A DNA stretch of 7,886 nucleotides, from the NCBI GenBank assembly GCA_026387115.1, contig JAPLMI010000110.1, forward strand, positions 1-7,886, in the 5' to 3' direction. The DNA comes from Candidatus Omnitrophota bacterium. GTDB lineage: Bacteria; Omnitrophota; Gorgyraeia; 2-01-FULL-45-10. The notes beneath the pieces were generated by a model. It saw only the letters and a list, made by a program, of their open reading frames with translations. It made no database searches and was not told where the DNA came from. The stretch's first letter is position 1. Every line of letters starts with the position of its first letter. Positions 5,085 to 7,886 of the stretch are shown here, piece after piece. Both the position numbers and the translations under genes were made by a program.

Positions 5085-6178
5085 ATGCCGGCTATCTTAT
5101 ATCCGCAAAATTTACACTTCGAACCCGCGATATTATTCTCCACAACTTCGTAGCCAATTCTGCCCACTATCATCTTCCCGCAATTCGGACAATACGTATT
5201 CTCTTTGGGGTTGCCGGGAACATTTCCTACATAAACATATTTCAAACCGACGCCCCTTGCTATTTCGTATGCCATATCAAGTTTTTCCAGCGGCGTTGGC
5301 GGCAGGTTCTGCAGCCTGAAGGCCGGCATGAAACGGCTGAAATGCAAAGGCACTTCATCCCCAAGATTCTCTTTTATCCATTCACACATCGATTTAATCT
5401 CTTCAGGATCGTCATTAAGCCCGGGGATGATGAGATTCGTGATCTCGAGCCATACGCCCTGGGCCTTCACGGCCTTCAGAGTTTCAAGAACGGGTTTCAA
5501 TTCCGCAAAGGCGCCCATCTTTCTATAGAATTCTTCGTTGAAACCTTTCAGGTCCACGTTCACGGCGTCCATATACATGAGAAGCTCTTTCAGCGGCTCT
5601 GGATTGATATAGCCGCAGGTATGCATACCGTTCTTCAGGCCCTTCGACCTGGCAAGTTTTGAGATATCGAGCATATATTCGTAAAATACCGTCGGCTCTG
5701 TATATGTATAAACTATGAATGGGCAGCTGTGTTTCGTGGCTGCGGCTACGACCGCTTCCGGCGGCATGTCGTAGGCGGTGACTTCATCGGGCTTCGCCTG
5801 GGATATCGTCCAGTTCTGGCAGAAGAGGCAGCGCATGTTGCAGCCCGCGACGGCTATCGAAAAGGCGTTCGTTCCGGGGAGAACGTGAAAGAATGGTTTT
5901 TTCTCTATCGGGTCCACATGAACGGCGACCGGGTTTCCGTATCCCAGCGTATATAGTATGCCGTCTTTATTCACGCGAACTGTGCATACGCCCCGCTGGC
6001 CGGAATTGATCACGCACCTGCGCGGGCATAAGACGCACTGGATAACGCTATCCTTGACCTTCTGCCAATAGCTTGCCACCCTCGGCATAGCCTTATAATT
6101 TTCTACCGCATGGGATTCGGCAATGATTGAAATTGTTAAGGAAAAAAGAAGGGTAACGAAAAGGGGCCTTTTCACCAT
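5072..6178 (-). CDS. amrS: AmmeMemoRadiSam-family radical SAM enzyme with N-terminal signal peptide
   Basis: A 368-residue radical SAM protein of the AmmeMemoRadiSam R family, related to pyruvate formate-lyase activating enzymes; its reaction is not known. An N-terminal Cys motif CVLCPRRC...GVC (C48, C51, C55, C65) is followed by the 4Fe-4S motif CNMRCLFC (C113, C117, C120). Next come a YTYTEPT segment (157-163), the barrel strands, and a C-terminal zinc ribbon with C330/C333 and C355/C358 ending in AGIW, all typical of the family. The oddity is residues 1-24, MVKRP followed by about 15 hydrophobic residues and ESHA before VENY, which read as a Sec signal. The ATG at 6176-6178 is 11 bases after the recJ stop, with a weak AGG 7 bases upstream. 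An inner ATG (M31, 6086-6088) would remove the signal but has only AAGG at a 2-base spacing. The gene overlaps the CcdA-like gene by 13 bases. Family assignment is firm, but export of an iron-sulfur radical enzyme is an inference. Confidence 0.92.
   Translation of the reverse strand: MVKRPLFVTLLFSLTISIIAESHAVENYKAMPRVASYWQKVKDSVIQCVLCPRRCVINSGQRGVCTVRVNKDGILYTLGYGNPVAVHVDPIEKKPFFHVLPGTNAFSIAVAGCNMRCLFCQNWTISQAKPDEVTAYDMPPEAVVAAATKHSCPFIVYTYTEPTVFYEYMLDISKLARSKGLKNGMHTCGYINPEPLKELLMYMDAVNVDLKGFNEEFYRKMGAFAELKPVLETLKAVKAQGVWLEITNLIIPGLNDDPEEIKSMCEWIKENLGDEVPLHFSRFMPAFRLQNLPPTPLEKLDMAYEIARGVGLKYVYVGNVPGNPKENTYCPNCGKMIVGRIGYEVVENNIAGSKCKFCGYKIAGIWTR
6107..6178 (-). other. Segment encoding a predicted Sec signal peptide on the radical SAM protein
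   Basis: Residues 1-24 have a short positive n-region (MVKR), an uninterrupted hydrophobic core (LFVTLLFSLTISIIA) and a polar c-region ESHA. Ser at -3 and Ala at -1 satisfy the signal peptidase I rule before VENYKA. There is no twin-arginine motif and no lipobox Cys. The conserved enzyme begins near residue 45, so this segment is an addition to the usual family architecture. It could also act as an uncleaved N-terminal anchor; in both cases the enzyme would face outward. Confidence 0.7.
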
Positions 6179-6189
6179 GCGCCGACCTA

Positions 6190-7872
6190 TTATTTTATAT
6201 CGCGAAGTTCCAATTGGATCGACTGAAGCCCCTGCCAGTCATTTATGGAAGGTGTATAGGCTATATCTATGCCCGAACCTGCTTTCGGAGCTTCTATGTC
6301 GCCTTTACCGAAATTAACCGCTTCACAGGTAACCCTGTTATCGGTTACAAGCATCTTAAAACCGGACCTGCCTATCTGGCGCGGGCCGTCCTTCACTATC
6401 AGGTTGCGCGAAGCGAGTACCGGCCGCGGATTATCCTCTCCGAAGGGAGAAAGGCTCTCTATCTCGGCTATGACATCCTCGCTCAGCATATTGAGCGGCA
6501 CATCCATATCGATATCCAGTTTTGGGCTGAATATTTTTTCATCAACGTCTTTCGCGGTTTCGTTATTGATCGCATCCCTGAATTCTTCTATCTTATTCTT
6601 ATCTATAGTTATGCCGCAGGCCGACTCATGGCCTCCAAAACCCATCAGATGATCCTTGCACCGCAATAGATATTCGAACAGATGAAAATGCTCAATGCTG
6701 CGGCCTGAACCCCTGCCGTATTTCCCGTCCAGCGAGATAAGTATCGTGGGACGATAGTATCTATCGACTATTCTTGAAGCGACTATGCCGATCACTCCGG
6801 GATGCCATCCGGCGCTTGCCAGCACTATCACGCGGTGATGCTTGAAGTTGACCTCGCGCTCGACCTTTGAAAGCGCTTCTTCCAGGATGCCCGACTCTAT
6901 CTTCTGCCTGTTCCTGTTCTCGCTGTTCAGTATGCCCGCCAGCTCTTTGGCCCGCGGCTCATCTTCGCAAAGTATCAGTTCGAGCGCCGTCTGCGGCGTG
7001 CCGACCCGCCCCATCGCGTTTATGCGGGGGCCCAGGATGAAACCGATGTGGCCGCTCGATATATCTTTTCCGGTAAGGCCTGAGGCGTCCATCAATGCCT
7101 TAAGGCCGGCCCTTTTTCTCTTATTCAGCTCTTCAAGGCCATGCCTGGCGAGGATCCTGTTCTCGCCGATGATCGGAGCGATGTCGGCTACTGTCCCAAG
7201 GCTTACAAGATCGAGGAATTCTTTCGGGTCATATGAAGTCCCTTCATACAACGCGCTCGCCAGCTTGTAAGCTATTCCTACACCCGCAAGATGCTTGAAA
7301 GGATAAGCGCATTTTTCCTGGAGCGGATTTATTACAGCATAGGCCGGCGGCATCCTGGATTCCAATATCTCGTGATGGTCTGTTACGATGACATCTATAT
7401 TGAGGGAATTTGACAGCTCGATCTCCTTGAAAGAGCTTATCCCGCAGTCGACCGTGATTACGAGAGAGACGCCGTCCCTCTGGGCCTTCTTTATCGCTAT
7501 CGTATTAAGGCCATACCCCTCTTCCAGGCGATTCGGTATATATGTCTCGGGCGCGGCCCCCAGATTTTTGAGGCAAAGGTATAGAAGCGCTACGCTCGTC
7601 ATTCCGTCCACATCGTAATCGCCGTAGATAAGTATTTTTTCGCGGGACGATATGGCCCGCCTGATTCTGGATACGGCCTTGTCCATATCTTTCAAAAGAA
7701 ACGGGTCGTGGCATGACGAAAGTGAGCACTGCATGAATGCTGAGGCGTCGGACACGCTGGCTATTCCTCTATTCAGAAGAAGCTGCGCGGTGATCTTGGA
7801 AATATTCAGATCGTGAGAGAGGGAATCCTGAAAGGCAGGATCAGAATCTTTTATTCTCCATATTCTTCTCAT
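6190..7872 (-). CDS. recJ: Single-stranded-DNA-specific exonuclease RecJ
   Basis: A 560-residue 5'-to-3' exonuclease acting on single-stranded DNA in recombinational and mismatch repair; the length matches the family (about 560-580). The DHH phosphoesterase core shows the metal-binding motifs in order: GDYDVDG (84-90), VDCG (141-144) and TDHH (164-167), with LAGVGIAYK at 195-203. The DHHA1 domain follows, with GWHPGVIGIVASR (355-367), GRGSGRS (386-392) and GFGGHESACG (411-420). A C-terminal OB-fold region starts near LSPFGEDNPRP (474-484). All key residues are present, so it should be active in the cytoplasm. The chosen ATG at 7870-7872 gives the standard RecJ beginning (RRIWRIKD). Only 14 bases lie upstream, so the ribosome site and any promoter cannot be assessed. 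The stop is 11 bases before the radical SAM gene, which implies co-transcription, although RecJ has no obvious functional tie to it. Confidence 0.97.
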   Translation of the reverse strand: MRRIWRIKDSDPAFQDSLSHDLNISKITAQLLLNRGIASVSDASAFMQCSLSSCHDPFLLKDMDKAVSRIRRAISSREKILIYGDYDVDGMTSVALLYLCLKNLGAAPETYIPNRLEEGYGLNTIAIKKAQRDGVSLVITVDCGISSFKEIELSNSLNIDVIVTDHHEILESRMPPAYAVINPLQEKCAYPFKHLAGVGIAYKLASALYEGTSYDPKEFLDLVSLGTVADIAPIIGENRILARHGLEELNKRKRAGLKALMDASGLTGKDISSGHIGFILGPRINAMGRVGTPQTALELILCEDEPRAKELAGILNSENRNRQKIESGILEEALSKVEREVNFKHHRVIVLASAGWHPGVIGIVASRIVDRYYRPTILISLDGKYGRGSGRSIEHFHLFEYLLRCKDHLMGFGGHESACGITIDKNKIEEFRDAINNETAKDVDEKIFSPKLDIDMDVPLNMLSEDVIAEIESLSPFGEDNPRPVLASRNLIVKDGPRQIGRSGFKMLVTDNRVTCEAVNFGKGDIEAPKAGSGIDIAYTPSINDWQGLQSIQLELRDIK

Positions 7873-7886
7873 AGAATCTTGCGCCG

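Noticed and set aside
6086..6088. Inner ATG (M31) as the true start of the radical SAM gene
   Set aside because: The only Shine-Dalgarno-like sequence (AAGG) is 2 bases away, too close. The upstream codons encode a coherent signal peptide in the space directly after the recJ stop. It remains the main alternative, so it is named as the refuting case for the signal peptide finding.
6214..6669. Plus-strand open frame of 151 codons opposite the 3' end of recJ
   Set aside because: It is antisense to conserved RecJ sequence, has no recognisable domain, and is best explained by codon bias of the real gene.

Overview
The window is a compact, almost entirely minus-strand stretch of a bacterial genome of roughly balanced base composition. 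A TolC-type outer-membrane protein and a Sec signal peptide indicate a Gram-negative (diderm) cell. Frequent ATA (Ile) and AGA/AGG (Arg) codons, the very tight gene packing and the gene families suggest an uncultured diderm lineage. Omnitrophota or a deltaproteobacterium-like group would fit, but this placement is a guess and no marker gene settles it.

Reading in the direction of transcription (high to low coordinates), the first unit is a four-gene operon: recJ (7872-6190), a radical SAM enzyme of the AmmeMemoRadiSam R family carrying an N-terminal signal peptide (6178-5072), a CcdA/DsbD-type membrane thiol-electron carrier (5084-4431) and a 768-residue membrane protein with a spermidine-synthase-like domain inserted between two related membrane halves (4434-2128). 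The last three genes overlap one another by 13 and 4 bases, and the unit ends at an intrinsic terminator (2050-2082). Then comes a monocistronic PilZ-domain protein (2020-1595) with its own candidate promoter lying just before that terminator hairpin. The last unit is a MarR-family repressor (1420-971) followed after one base by a TolC-like efflux channel (969 to beyond base 1). It is driven by a near-consensus promoter whose start point coincides with a 29-bp palindrome, a probable autoregulatory operator.

The most interesting part is the trio after recJ. The radical SAM protein has a Sec signal. The charge distribution of the 768-residue protein consistently places its Rossmann-type synthase domain outside the cytoplasmic membrane. 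Between them lies a protein of the class that carries reducing equivalents across the membrane. All three therefore point to one extracytoplasmic redox or modification module whose chemistry is unknown to me. The synthase-like domain has also lost the Asp of the GGGDGG signature and other substrate residues, so it is unlikely to make spermidine. No Memo or AMMECR1 partner is visible in the window.

The MarR/TolC unit looks like an inducible efflux system whose pump genes probably lie beyond base 1. Intergenic DNA is scarce: only 1421-1594 and 2021-2127 exceed a few bases, and both are occupied by the regulatory elements listed. I saw no tRNA, rRNA, CRISPR array, insertion sequence or plus-strand gene.
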